Position numbers and translations under genes: made by a program
Origin: Mermis nigrescens
Taxonomy: Eukaryota; Nematoda; Enoplea; Mermithida; Mermithidae
Length of the DNA: 64,000 nt
Reading direction: 5' to 3'
NCBI GenBank assembly: GCA_036768485.1
Contig: JAVLUZ010000345.1
Location: forward strand, 124,001-188,000
Shown: piece after piece, positions 57,001 to 63,352 of the stretch
Layout: each line of letters opens with the position of its first letter
Numbering within the stretch: the stretch's first letter is position 1
Notes under the pieces: model-generated
Databases searched by the model: none
Told to the model about the DNA's origin: nothing
Seen by the model: the letters and a program-made list of their open reading frames with translations, nothing else

Positions 57001-60000
57001 CAGCCTTTGTGTAAGCCTATTCCATGGACGGACAGAGATGGACTATTGCTCAGGTGTGCTGCTTATCGAATTTGCATCATGATGATCTTGACTAAATGAC
57101 GACTTCCAAATTTTTTAGCTGAAAAAGTAAGCTTAGAGTGAGTATATACACTAGAGATGTAAGAGTATATATTAGAGATCTCAAGTATATACTCACTCAT
57201 CCCCTGAAATTTTGGCAAACCAAGAAAGAAGTATATTAAAGACTATCATAGCTTGCCAGGAAATATCTCAGTTCGCCACCAACACGTGTCTCCAGCCTGT
57301 TCAGTAAAAGCGGCCTAATTTCTTCAGATCGTCGATTGCGTCTATTGCCTGATAAGCTTGAAGCTTTGGTTCATTTAAGTGCTAATTTAAAATGCGTCGA
57401 CTTTGAATATTAAAAGAAATTGCTAATGCTTGGAAAGGAATGAAGATTTTTCTGCTTTCTGACTAATAAAACTTCTCTTTTCGCACTTATTGCATACATT
57501 TTAATTATTTTTTGCAGGCCCCGGGGCCGGGGCCTGGCACATCTCTACTAGTAACTACTAGTCGATTTTTCGTTAAAAGGAAGCATACTTTCCCAAGGTT
57601 GAAAGTTTAGGGGGGGGTAAATCTCAAAATTTGAGAACACTAAATTTAGAGTTTTAGCCTTTCTTGCAGGTCAAATATGAAAAATGGCTAAAACATCCTA
57701 TATAGCATGTTTTAATGTGGAAAACTGCATTTTTAACTACTTTTTGTCCCATTCTGATTAGTTTCGTCACTCTTTTAAGTAAAAATATAAGAATTCATCG
57801 AAAATTTTGACTTTATAGATCATTTTGACTTCATTCCAGGTATTTTATGGATAAACAAAACAGAATGTACTAGATGGCGCGAAGCGCCGAAAAATTTTTA
57901 ACATCTTAGCTGTTTTGTACCCAAAAATAATTGCAGAAAATGTTTGATAGCTCAAAATCGTCTGACAGTGGTTCATGTCTTGGACCCTGAGGTGGGGTTA
58001 ATACCTCACCCCCTCCCCTATGGGAATGTGTGAAAGTAAGCCTTTTTGAGTGTTTTAGCTCATTTTTTACTCAAAGCCTCAAATTTTTGGCGCTTCGCGC
58101 CCTATATACATTTTTGAATATATTTTGTCCAATTTTTCTCGAAACGAACATTGTCCGAAATGTCATAAAATAGTGTTTTTGGCGTGTACCCATCGTTTTT
58201 TAGCCCAGAGAGGCACTTTTTAGAAATTTTTTCTGGACCCGACCTCCAGAATTCTCTTACTGTTGTACATGTATGATAAGGATGTAATGTATGTGATATG
58301 TAGATGAATAAAAGTAAAATACTCTTCGTTCGCTGTACCCAATATTTAATGCACTTCTGTACACAAACATGGCCTTGTATTGGCTTTATGCATGAATTCG
58401 TATAGGGTTTTTATTCACAAAACAGTTGATATAAATCATGCGTTTAGGGTGTGGACACTGTAAGCAGGCGAAGCCAGAGTTTACAATGGCTGCTGAGCAT
58501 TTCAAAGATAACAGCGAGATTTGTTTCGCCGCTGTGGACTGCTCAGACGTTGAAAATATACAACTTTGCAAGTCACAAGACATTCAAGGATTTCCAACTA
58601 TTAAATATTTCAGCTATTTCAAGAATTCTGAAAATTATTATGGAATCAGATCGGTAAGCTTTGTGCAAAATCGTTTTGCGCTTTTTCAGTATATATCGTT
58701 TATCGTTTTGCACCGTATAATACTAACTGATGAAAATGTACCTATGTATATACACTGCGTTTGCAGCATAACAATATTTTAAGGCTGTCCATATTTTTTA
58801 ATGTTTTTGAGAATTGTGGTGCACTTGAATGTTTGACATCTCGTACCAAGCCCTTCCTCGGGTTTCTATTTTAATTTAGACGCACGTTGCATTAACGAAG
58901 CTTCTGTTGTAATCTTCATGTCGGTTTGTGCTTAATTTACGGTTATAAATGACATTTAACAAATTTTTAAAGGCTTGTTCAGTTCAGTTTTGTCTATTAA
59001 AAAAATTGTTGCCTTAGAAGTCCTCTTCATGCGCAAGGCGTTATAAGAGTCCTCTGATGATGCATTAATAAGGAATTTTCCGGCACTAACTCGTTGTGAC
59101 TTTAAAAACGTGGGAAATTCTGAATTATTTTATGCTCTTCGTATGCAGGAACTCATCTATTTTGGATTCCCTTTGTCCTTTGTACATAACAGTACTTCAA
59201 TTCGTCGAAAAACTTTTGCAAACTAAGCTGGATACTCTTTACTTTATTGCAATTAAGCTGTTATAAGATAGTTAGAGTGAATTGAAATTCACTTGCTTAA
59301 GTATGGTATAGCAATACGTTATAATCAAGGACAGATTTGCGGGGTACGCAACCCCCTTTGTCGCCTAAAAATAGTTGACGCAATGACGAATAGACGTGCA
59401 TTTTTCGGTGATTTTAATCACTTATTTAATGATTTTTCGAATTCTTGTTAATTACATTCACTGACTAAAACCGTAATTTAACGTCAGGTCAGGTAGTAGT
59501 TTTGTACAGAACAAGGATTCTGTGGTTTTTACAATGGTTTCTTGAGTAAAGGCAGACTAATTTTGTTAGTAATCTTTTTTGCGAAACTTATAAAACTGCG
59601 CTTCGCGTCCAACCCTTTAATCGCATTTTATTTAACTCTAAGAATCGGGTAGCAGATGGGATTCTTTGCTTTAGCGGCGTCTTACTTTTTTTCGCGCTTG
59701 TTGCCTAATTTTGCGCGTTTTTCGTACTAAACTTTCAAATTTTTTTAAATTCCTAAATTTCTTGTATCACAAATGCTTTTTGCCTACTAAAAGACGGTAA
59801 AACCCCTCTACTTTGCCCATAATTGACGGATTTTTTTAACAATTCTCGACACTGTTAGGAAAATTAGGAATCGACAAAATTTTTCGACTCTGGAAGATGG
59901 GCCACGACCATAGGTTGGCGGCACCTAAGCTCTGGGGTGCAAGATTTTTCCAAAGGTCGAAAAGGGTCTTAAAAATGGTGGTACGGCGAAAAAACACCAT

Positions 60001-62185
60001 TTTACAACGTTTCTCATCGAGCACTATCCATTGGCATCAAAAAATTGCAACAAAAAAAACAAAAAAAATTCAAAAATTGGATTCTGGGGGTGCATACCCC
60101 CCAAACTCCCCCCCTACGCCCATGTATGGGCACGACCGACTTTGAGTGGAGGATTGGGGGGACGACTTTGTTTGGGGGTTGGGTGGGCTGGCTATAAACC
60201 TAAAATTAGGAATCCCATCACACTTGGGCATGGGGGTTCGGGGTATACACCCTTCCCACCCAACCCCCCCCCCCCAGATTCGATTTCGGAAAATTTTTTT
60301 TGTTTCTTTTCGGAATTATTTAATGCCAAGGGATAGTGCTCAATGAGAAATGTTGAAAAATGGTGTTTTTTTACCATAATACCATTTGTAAGATCATGTT
60401 TTGACCTTTGAAAAATCTTGCACCTCCCAGAATTCTGATGCTGCCTACCTATGGATCCCATCCCTGCGGACCTGATCTCATGCATCTACGAAAGGTACAT
60501 GCCCATTCTTAATCTGTGCTTACTATTGCAACTGTGCTTTGTTTATTATCTATTGTTTGTCGGTCTATTGATTCAATTCATATAATTCCTATATTTTTTT
60601 CAGGCTGGCGATTTTATTGGATACATGGATGCTCGTAGCATCAAGATACCAGCAGCCGAACCCGAGGTAGCTGAAAATCAGCAGCAAAATCTACCGGGTA
60701 ATTCAAACGACTCTGCAAACGTGCCGTAAGTTATGTAAATAAGATCGGTTTCATTTTAGTTAACATTACAGTGCTTTTTCGCAATTTTTTGATGCCAGTG
60801 GATAATGCTTAATGAGAAACGTTGAAAAATGGTGTTTTGAGGTCAAAAAATGGTCTTAAAAATGGTATTATGGCGAAAAAACACCATTTTCAACGTTTCT
60901 AATTGAGCACTATCCATTCGCATCAAAAAATTGCGAAAAAACAAAAAACACTGTAATGTTATTATTATACTTATCAGTCTTATAAGTATAATAATCGAAT
61001 TAGCGATGCTCATAGTAGTTATTTTTTCCTGCTCGTTTATCATTGATGTTTTTGATTATCGCGACTACTGCATATTTATTGTTACATACTTGTTTTATTA
61101 TATTTAATCATAGCTTATTCCGATAATCTTGATGATAATTATTGCTTCTTCAAATACGACTTTTATTACTGTAAGCTTGTTAGTTTTTAGCGTGGAGCAA
61201 AGCAGTTTATTTTGACAAGTTTGGCATATATGTACTGTTTCAAGTTTTGTGAAAATTTGGAGGCGGATAAATTTCAGTTAGGTAGGCGACGTATCATCGA
61301 AACTCGCTTGATTTTTGCAGAACTTATGATGGGTCTCTTAGCGAAGTAGTTCAAATCGAAAAAGATTGAAACCTAATGTGTTATTATTATTATTAGTTTT
61401 TCCAACATAATTCTCGTGAAGTAAGAATTGAATTCGTCAGCCTACGACATTTCGCACGTCACGCTTAAGAGAGCAGTGGTGTGCTGTTGCGTCTATTCAG
61501 TCGGTTTTCTTTTTTCTACGATTGCAACCTGTCTTACATTGTGTTCCATGTTCTTCGTACGCAGTACTTTTCAATGACTGTACTACTTTATATGTAGGTA
61601 TTTATACACATACTGCACTTGTAAATGGAAATATTCCATAAACCGGTTTTTTTCTGGTGGCGATGGTTAAAAAAGGATACTCCGTACTAAATACAGCTCT
61701 CATTTTATTCATTTTTTCGTATTTACGAATTAGGTAGAGGATGGGAGATATAGCAACCCAAATTTGTGTCTACTCAAGTATAAATTCAGATCACTCTAGT
61801 GTACTGCACGAATTCGACTAACGTTCACTTGCTTAGTAAGTTTAATATCAAATGCATTCGCTGTTTTATTTTCTAACTTATCTCCTGTTTCATTTCTCTT
61901 CTATTCCACGTTGTAATGCTGGTGATTCGGAGCAGTTGTTAAGGTTATACGATGAGGATGAAGACGATACGTCGGATCCAGACGGCTGGGGTCATGTGCT
62001 CGTGCTGACCTCTGAAACTTTTGATAGTACTCTTAGTGCCTTGGACCGTACTTTAGTTATGTTTTTTTCGCCGCAGTGCCGATTTTGTCACGAAAGGAAG
62101 CCAGAATTCATAGCTGCCGCAGCAAGAGTGAACAAGAGGAGGAAAGATATTAAACTAGCAGCTATGAATTGTGTTGAACATTTCG
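41965..62185 (+). CDS. PDIA5: PDIA5-like protein disulfide isomerase, gene span, 3' end outside window
   Basis: An ER-lumenal thiol-disulfide oxidoreductase that forms and rearranges disulfides in secretory proteins. Fourteen exons (41965-42015, 42701-42900, 43527-43607, 45138-45276, 47709-47769, 47835-47902, 49281-49372, 49437-49505, 50994-51139, 51443-51671, 53646-53785, 58448-58653, 60604-60725, 61944-62185) join in phase to give 615 codons. Order: signal peptide; PDIA5-type b domain (KKLLRTKNNVLILY, CKKMKI); a1 with C179-G-Y-C182; a2 with C304-G-H-C307; a3 with C427-G-H-C430; a4 with C580-R-F-C583. GFPT cis-proline loops are seen in a1-a3. Vertebrate PDIA5 (519 residues) has three CXXC domains, so the fourth is extra. 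Each of the first three CXXC motifs is split by an intron after the T of its Trp codon, the same place each time, as expected from domain duplication. The end of a4 and any KDEL-type signal lie beyond 64 kb or in unrecognised exons. Confidence 0.94.
42458..42617 (+). mobile_element. Family H MITE
   Basis: It begins CACTGTTTTTTATTTTTTTA and ends AAAAAGAAAACAGTG. Internal landmarks are GGCTCGTGCAAAGATTTTTG and GCAGTTTTTGGCCGATTTTC. It is about 160 bp, with a second copy at 52185-52349. It ends 84 bp before exon 2. Confidence 0.75.
42701..42900 (+). CDS. PDIA5: PDIA5-like exon 2 (b-type domain)
   Basis: The acceptor is GCATTTTTTCAG at 42700. It reads PVILSQRRPKLQVELFDSID, ALKKLLRTKNNVLILYRQTN, VQSITQVVTDAAGKLYGKAT, VAVVDC. 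The LLRTKNNVLILY and VDC strings are close to the N-terminal non-catalytic domain of PDIA5, which has no CXXC. The donor is AC|GTAATT at 42901, phase 2. Confidence 0.93.
43527..43607 (+). CDS. PDIA5: PDIA5-like exon 3 (b-type domain, second part)
   Basis: The acceptor is TTTTGTTTTAAG at 43526. It reads SDDGRKTCKKMKIPSSNGRQ then FFLYHY. TCKKMK and the aromatic FFLYHY strand match PDIA5 in order. The donor is CA|GTAAGT at 43608, phase 2. Confidence 0.93.
43608..45137. other. Intron 3 of PDIA5-like gene
   Basis: AT-rich. A decayed family A-like remnant is at about 44745-44925 (TGTCTTTGCAGAGTCTC, GTACGTACAAAGGAATATGG, CAAAAACACTGACATC). Nothing else is recognised. Confidence 0.5.
45138..45276 (+). 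CDS. PDIA5: PDIA5-like exon 4 (end of b domain, linker)
   Basis: The acceptor is TTTGCATTTAAG at 45137. After the split histidine it reads NGKFHKEYDRSLNVNSLTRF, MQDPTADLPWEEEEGSEDVL, HISDTK. The pattern G.FH.EY.R...NS...F..DP....WEEE...DV.H is that of PDIA5. The donor is AAA|GTAAAA at 45277, phase 0; frame continuation past it is intron read-through. Confidence 0.93.
45277..47708. repeat. Intron 4 with a family J block
   Basis: At 45876 there is a possible transposon left end (CAGGCCCATATCCAGGAGGG), followed by decayed palindromes (CCGGCACTTCGCGCCTG near 46033). Family J occupies about 46362-46640 (ATATGGGGGTTCGGTGTGGG, GTGGAAAAATGGCAAAATTC, TATACCAGTTTTTGAGGTCA), shared with 48540-48725 and 63090-63352. 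A 156-codon minus-strand frame in this block is not conserved between copies. Confidence 0.55.
47709..47769 (+). CDS. PDIA5: PDIA5-like exon 5 (a1 domain start)
   Basis: The acceptor is TTATTTTTCAG at 47708. It reads VWKLKLKREKKPILAMFYAP, with a split Trp codon at the donor T|GTAAGC (47770). It matches KPLLIMFYAP of PDIA5 a-domain 1. The following intron is only 65 bp. Confidence 0.95.
47835..47902 (+). CDS. PDIA5: PDIA5-like exon 6 (a1 active site CGYC)
   Basis: The acceptor is CTTAATTACAG at 47834. It completes Trp178 and reads CGYCKRLKPEFSAAAAELKN then ET. C179 and C182 form the redox pair with the usual Trp before them. Vertebrate PDIA5 has CSMC here, so this domain retains a more canonical Gly. 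The donor is ACG|GTTTGA (47903), weak but the only one in phase. Confidence 0.95.
48005..48266 (-). mobile_element. Family C element (inverted), left end decayed
   Basis: TTTTGAGCAAATAGATAGCT, GGGGGGTGAAAATTTTCTGG and the end CTCAAGATCATGTATG give the C order on the minus strand. The palindrome is reduced to ATGGCGCGTTTGGC. Confidence 0.7.
48488..49217. mobile_element. Inverted-repeat element with AGATGCAC ends
   Basis: The left end AGATGCACAAGGTCAGG and right end, read inverted, AGATGCACGAGGTCAGG match at 16 of 17 positions and enclose 730 bp. The same terminus occurs at 41766. Inside are an inverted family J piece (48540-48725) and an E-like piece starting CACATGTACGAGTACAATGG near 48813. 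No flanking duplication was found. It ends 63 bp before exon 7. Confidence 0.65.
49281..49372 (+). CDS. PDIA5: PDIA5-like exon 7 (a1 domain, cis-Pro loop)
   Basis: The acceptor is CTGAGCTTTTTAG at 49280, phase 0. It reads ILAALDVTQVELYELQKLYN then ISGFPTLLYF. GFPT carries the cis-proline facing the active site. The donor is AA|GTACGA at 49373. Confidence 0.95.
49437..49505 (+). CDS. PDIA5: PDIA5-like exon 8 (end of a1)
   Basis: The acceptor is TTCGTGTTTAAG at 49436 after a 64-bp intron. It reads NGELLYPYGGQQTKDGLIKW then TR. It matches the last strand and helix of a thioredoxin domain. The donor is AG|GTAGTA at 49506, phase 2. Confidence 0.93.
49857..50710. repeat. Pair of inverted minisatellite arrays
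   Basis: At about 49870-49990 a 15-bp unit, ACAATTCGTAGGAGG with variants, repeats about six times. At 50617-50706 the same unit appears six times on the other strand (CCTACGAATTGTCCT). The arrays are separated by about 625 bp that include a family E copy. Direct subterminal repeats placed in mirror orientation resemble foldback-type transposon ends. The whole lies in the intron between exons 8 and 9. Confidence 0.78.
50355..50535 (-). mobile_element. Family E element
   Basis: It begins CATGTAACAGGGGGATGGGG. The body matches E (GGGCCAAAATCGCACAATAA) but the right end is worn. Confidence 0.68.
50994..51139 (+). CDS. PDIA5: PDIA5-like exon 9 (linker and a2 start)
   Basis: The acceptor is TTGACTTTTGTAG at 50993. 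It reads PSAGTISGGSVEEINWSDEK, SSVVHLTDETFDRFLLQNPS, VLVMFYAP with split Trp at T|GTACGC (51140). VVHLTDETFD and VLVMFYAP are nearly invariant in PDIA5 a-domain 2. Confidence 0.96.
51272..51425 (-). mobile_element. Decayed family E element 17 bp from exon 10
   Basis: AGCCAGAAAATTAATGACCC at the left and AAATTTCGAGCCCTTACTTG at the right follow the inverted E order. Only ATGCACCTATTTTTAG remains between it and exon 10, so the branch point for exon 10 probably lies inside the element. Confidence 0.68.
51443..51671 (+). CDS. PDIA5: PDIA5-like exon 10 (a2 domain, CGHC)
   Basis: The acceptor is CACCTATTTTTAG at 51442. It completes Trp303 and reads CGHCKAMKPAYTEAAKLLSD, EKVPGILAAVDASKEKSVAD, KFDIKGFPTVKYFKDGVYAW, ending FMK plus two bases. 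CGHC is the canonical PDI active site, and KGFPT supplies the cis-Pro. The in-frame TGA right after AAAAA|GTGAAC is intronic, because the joined codon continues into exon 11. Confidence 0.96.
51672..52184. other. Intron 10, first part
   Basis: AT-rich sequence; no repeat or exon was recognised. Confidence 0.45.
52185..52349 (+). mobile_element. Family H MITE
   Basis: It aligns with 42458-42617 (GGCTCGCACAAGGATTTTTG, CAGTCAGTTTTTGGCCAATT, AAAATCGAAGTTTTTTGCAC) and ends AACAGTG. The left end is worn and about 15 bp are duplicated internally (GATTTCGAGGC twice). Confidence 0.73.
52977..53314. mobile_element. Family B element with 8-bp target duplication
   Basis: Left end CAGGAACGTAGCTG; right end on the other strand CAGACACGTAGCTG. 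GATATTAG flanks both sides (52969-52976 and 53315-53322). The body is 338 bp and differs from the 160-bp B copy at 24878 except at the ends, as expected for internally deleted relatives. Confidence 0.85.
53646..53785 (+). CDS. PDIA5: PDIA5-like exon 11 (Pro linker and a3 start)
   Basis: The acceptor is ATATGTACTTAG at 53645. After the split Asn it reads PQEPPPPPPEIPWSEEVSAV, IHLNENNFEAELKKLKHALV, MFYAP with split Trp at T|GTAAGT (53786). The proline run followed by W-S-E-E corresponds to the APPPPEPTWEE linker of vertebrate PDIA5. Confidence 0.96.
53955..54645 (+). mobile_element. Family C element interrupted by family D
   Basis: C starts ACATACATGATTTTTTGGGG and runs to GTTTTGGACGCGTAC at 54297. 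It resumes TACCCACCATTTTTGGGCCT at 54555 and ends CCATGCTGTGCATGTCTGG. The intervening 254 bp are a family D copy. Confidence 0.82.
54300..54553 (+). mobile_element. Family D element inserted in family C
   Basis: It begins CACACCTGGGCATGGGG and ends GCTGCCCACGTATTG. GTAC or TACC is present on both sides, so the target duplication is probably 4-5 bp, different from the hAT-like families. Confidence 0.78.
54946..55335 (+). mobile_element. Family C element
   Basis: CCCGCCTTAGAATTGACGAT, CGGCGCTTCACGCC near 55097, TGTTCTAGAAAGATAAAGCA and the end CCCATGCTGTGCATGTTTGG. The left terminus is worn. Confidence 0.75.
55336..56494. other. Intron 11, middle part
   Basis: AT-rich sequence with no recognised repeat or coding frame. 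Confidence 0.45.
56503..57547. mobile_element. hAT-like element, 1.05 kb, with nested short element
   Basis: Left end TAGAGATGTGCCGGGGCC; right end on the other strand TAGAGATGTGCCAGGCCCC. CTAGTAAC flanks both sides exactly (56495-56502, 57548-57555). Subterminal GGGGCCGGGGCC blocks mirror those of the 31827-35023 element. A second inverted-repeat element sits at 56826-57058. No transposase frame is seen. Confidence 0.88.
56826..57058. mobile_element. Short inverted-repeat element nested in the hAT-like element
   Basis: Left end CATACCTGAGCAATAG; right end, inverted, CACACCTGAGCAATAG. CTGCTTA flanks both sides. The body is about 230 bp and contains GGCCGTCCAGCC and GTCCATC motifs near each end. 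Confidence 0.75.
57590..58035 (-). repeat. Family I repeat (inverted)
   Basis: Mirror of 13912-14345: TCTTGCAGGTCAAATATGAA, TGGCGCGAAGCGCCGAAAAA near 57875, CAAAATCGTCTGACAGTG and CCCCTCCCCTATGGGAATGT. Confidence 0.82.
58040..58275 (+). repeat. Family C-like right part
   Basis: GTGTTTTAGCTCATTTTTTA, AAATTTTTGGCGCTTCGCGC near 58090, AACATTGTCCGAAATGTCAT, ending CAGAATTCTCTTACTGTTGT. The C left end is absent. Confidence 0.62.
58448..58653 (+). CDS. PDIA5: PDIA5-like exon 12 (a3 domain, CGHC)
   Basis: The acceptor is CATGCGTTTAG at 58447. It completes Trp426 and reads CGHCKQAKPEFTMAAEHFKD, NSEICFAAVDCSDVENIQLC, KSQDIQGFPTIKYFSYFKNS, ENYYGIRS. The exon holds a whole active site, central sheet and cis-Pro loop. 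The donor is TCG|GTAAGC at 58654, phase 0. Confidence 0.96.
58654..59908. other. Intron 12, first part
   Basis: AT-rich; a decayed palindrome (CTGCGCTTCGCGTCC near 59597) is the only repeat trace. Confidence 0.45.
59909..60131 (-). repeat. Family D repeat (inverted)
   Basis: CATAGGTTGGCGGCACCTAA, GGTGGTACGGCGAAAAAACA, CGTTTCTCATCGAGCACTAT, CATTGGCATCAAAAAATTGC and GGGGGTGCATACCCCCCAAA give the D order on the minus strand. Confidence 0.8.
60219..60454 (+). repeat. Family D repeat, head to head with the previous copy
   Basis: CACACTTGGGCATGGGGGTT ... AGTGCTCAATGAGAAATGTT ... GATGCTGCCTACCTATGG. Together with 59909-60131 it forms an inverted pair separated by about 90 bp. Confidence 0.8.
60604..60725 (+). 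CDS. PDIA5: PDIA5-like exon 13 (end of a3, acidic linker)
   Basis: The acceptor is ATATTTTTTTCAG at 60603, phase 0. It reads AGDFIGYMDARSIKIPAAEP, EVAENQQQNLPGNSNDSANV. The first part closes a3 and the rest is a Gln/Asn-rich acidic linker with no counterpart I can name. The donor is CC|GTAAGT at 60726, phase 2. Confidence 0.9.
60761..60961. repeat. Long palindrome derived from family D
   Basis: The arms start TAACATTACAGTG and end CACTGTAATGTTA; roughly 85 bases per side pair (GCAATTTTTTGATGCCAGTG against its complement), with a loop of about 35 bases. The arms are family D internal sequence, so this looks like a D half inverted on itself. It begins 35 bp after exon 13. Confidence 0.8.
60962..61943. 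other. Intron 13, second part
   Basis: AT-rich, with no repeat recognised. The ATG at 61852 opens a frame whose first 30 residues look like a signal peptide, but it is intron sequence running into exon 14. Confidence 0.5.
61944..62185 (+). CDS. PDIA5: PDIA5-like exon 14 (a4 domain, CRFC)
   Basis: The acceptor AGTTGTTAAG at 61943 gives the required phase 2. It reads LYDEDEDDTSDPDGWGHVLV, LTSETFDSTLSALDRTLVMF, FSPQCRFCHERKPEFIAAAA, RVNKRRKDIKLAAMNCVEHF. A thioredoxin-like start (VLTSETFD, TLVMFFSP) leads to C580-R-F-C583. The residue before the first Cys is Gln, not the usual Trp, and no intron splits the motif, unlike the other three. The donor is TTCG|GTATGC at 62186, phase 1, so more exons must follow; none was recognised before 64000. 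Confidence 0.92.
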
Positions 62186-62504
62186 GTATGCATGACCTTG
62201 TGGACTCAATAATACAATTAATTTGTTATCTTCATAGGAACTTTTGCTACTTTGCTGCTTAGTCGAATGACTTAGGATGGGTTTGATTTAAAGGACTTAA
62301 AATACGTTAAGATTGCTGAATTTTGCTTGTAAGTAGTAAGAATGTATTGTTCGATTAGTTTTTATCTGTAATGCGTCGTCCTTTTTTGTCAGATGCTGAG
62401 ACTCATGTATGAGTGCAATTGAGCAGAGGACACATGTTTTAATACTCGTATAGCACCTATGTATATAAAGCTTGAAACTTGCAATTTTAGACCTAAAAAC
62501 GAAT

Positions 62505-63080
62505 TTTTTAAGCTGGGCAAACACTTTTGGACTTGGACAGACACTTCATTGACTTAGACACACACCTGTGCTGGGGGGTTGGGGGTATGCACTCTCCCCC
62601 CCCCCCTCTCGAGAAACCAAAATACCCCCCCCCAGAAATCATCATACCCCGCAGAATTCAATTTTTAAAATTAGTTTGTTTTTTGCAATTTTTTGATGCC
62701 AATGGATAGTACTCGATGAGGAACGTTTAAAATAGTGTTTTTTTCGCCATGCCGCCATTTTTCAAGGCCATTTTTTGTCTTTGAAAAATCTTGCACCCCC
62801 CTCCTTAGAATTTTAGTGCTGCCCACGTATGCCTGGACAACCTCTTTTAAAGATGTAAAACACTTTTTGGACCAGGAAAACCAAATACAACTACTTTTTA
62901 GACTTGGACAACCACTTTTTAAACTAGACAACAAATATTTCGAACTCTATAGCTTGTAATTCCAAGCTAAACAGGCGCTCTTTAAAGCAGAATAACCGCC
63001 TCTTAGAGCTGTATCTTCATTTTCATGCTGGACAAATACTTTTTTGAATTAGACAATCGTTTTCTTTGGAAGGTTGAGCA
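62505..63080. repeat. GACTTGGACAACCACTTTTT minisatellite interrupted by family D
   Basis: Imperfect units of about 20 bp (TTGGACTTGGACAGACACTT, TTGGACCAGGAAAACCAAAT, AGACTTGGACAACCACTTTT) occur from 62510 to 62560 and resume from 62835 to about 63060, on both sides of a family D copy at 62560-62832. Confidence 0.62.
62560..62832 (+). repeat. Family D repeat
   Basis: CACACCTGTGCTGGGGGGTT at the left, GATGCCAATGGATAGTACTC inside, GTGCTGCCCACGTATGCC at the right. Confidence 0.8.
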
Positions 63081-63089
63081 GGTTAACAA

Positions 63090-63352
63090 TGAGGCATGCA
63101 CGTGAAGGGGGTTTGGTGTCTATACTCCTAGAATGGAAAAATGAGGAATTTTCTGGAGGAAACAAGGTAAAATGAATACAAATTGGAAATTTTCTCCAGA
63201 AGTACTTCAAATTGACCAGAAACTGTGGATAACGTGTTTTAACGTCATTTTAGCATTTATATCAGTTTTTGTGGTAATTTTTTCTCAAACAAGCTCAATT
63301 TTGACCCCTCCTTCAGACTGCCTGATCTTTCTGATCGGTCATGCTGTGCAGT
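63090..63352 (+). repeat. Family J block
   Basis: GCATGCACGTGAAGGGGGTT, CCTAGAATGGAAAAATGAGG and TATATCAGTTTTTGTGGTAA match 46362-46640 and, inverted, 48540-48725. It ends near CATGCTGTGCAGT. Confidence 0.62.

Noticed and set aside
61852..61943. An ATG and hydrophobic stretch (MHSLFYFLTYLLFHF) that looks like a signal peptide before the last PDI domain, suggesting a separate gene
   Set aside because: Exon 13 ends in phase 2 and the AG at 61943 joins it in frame to LYDEDEDD. No 5' gene features were seen, and the stretch is best read as intron.
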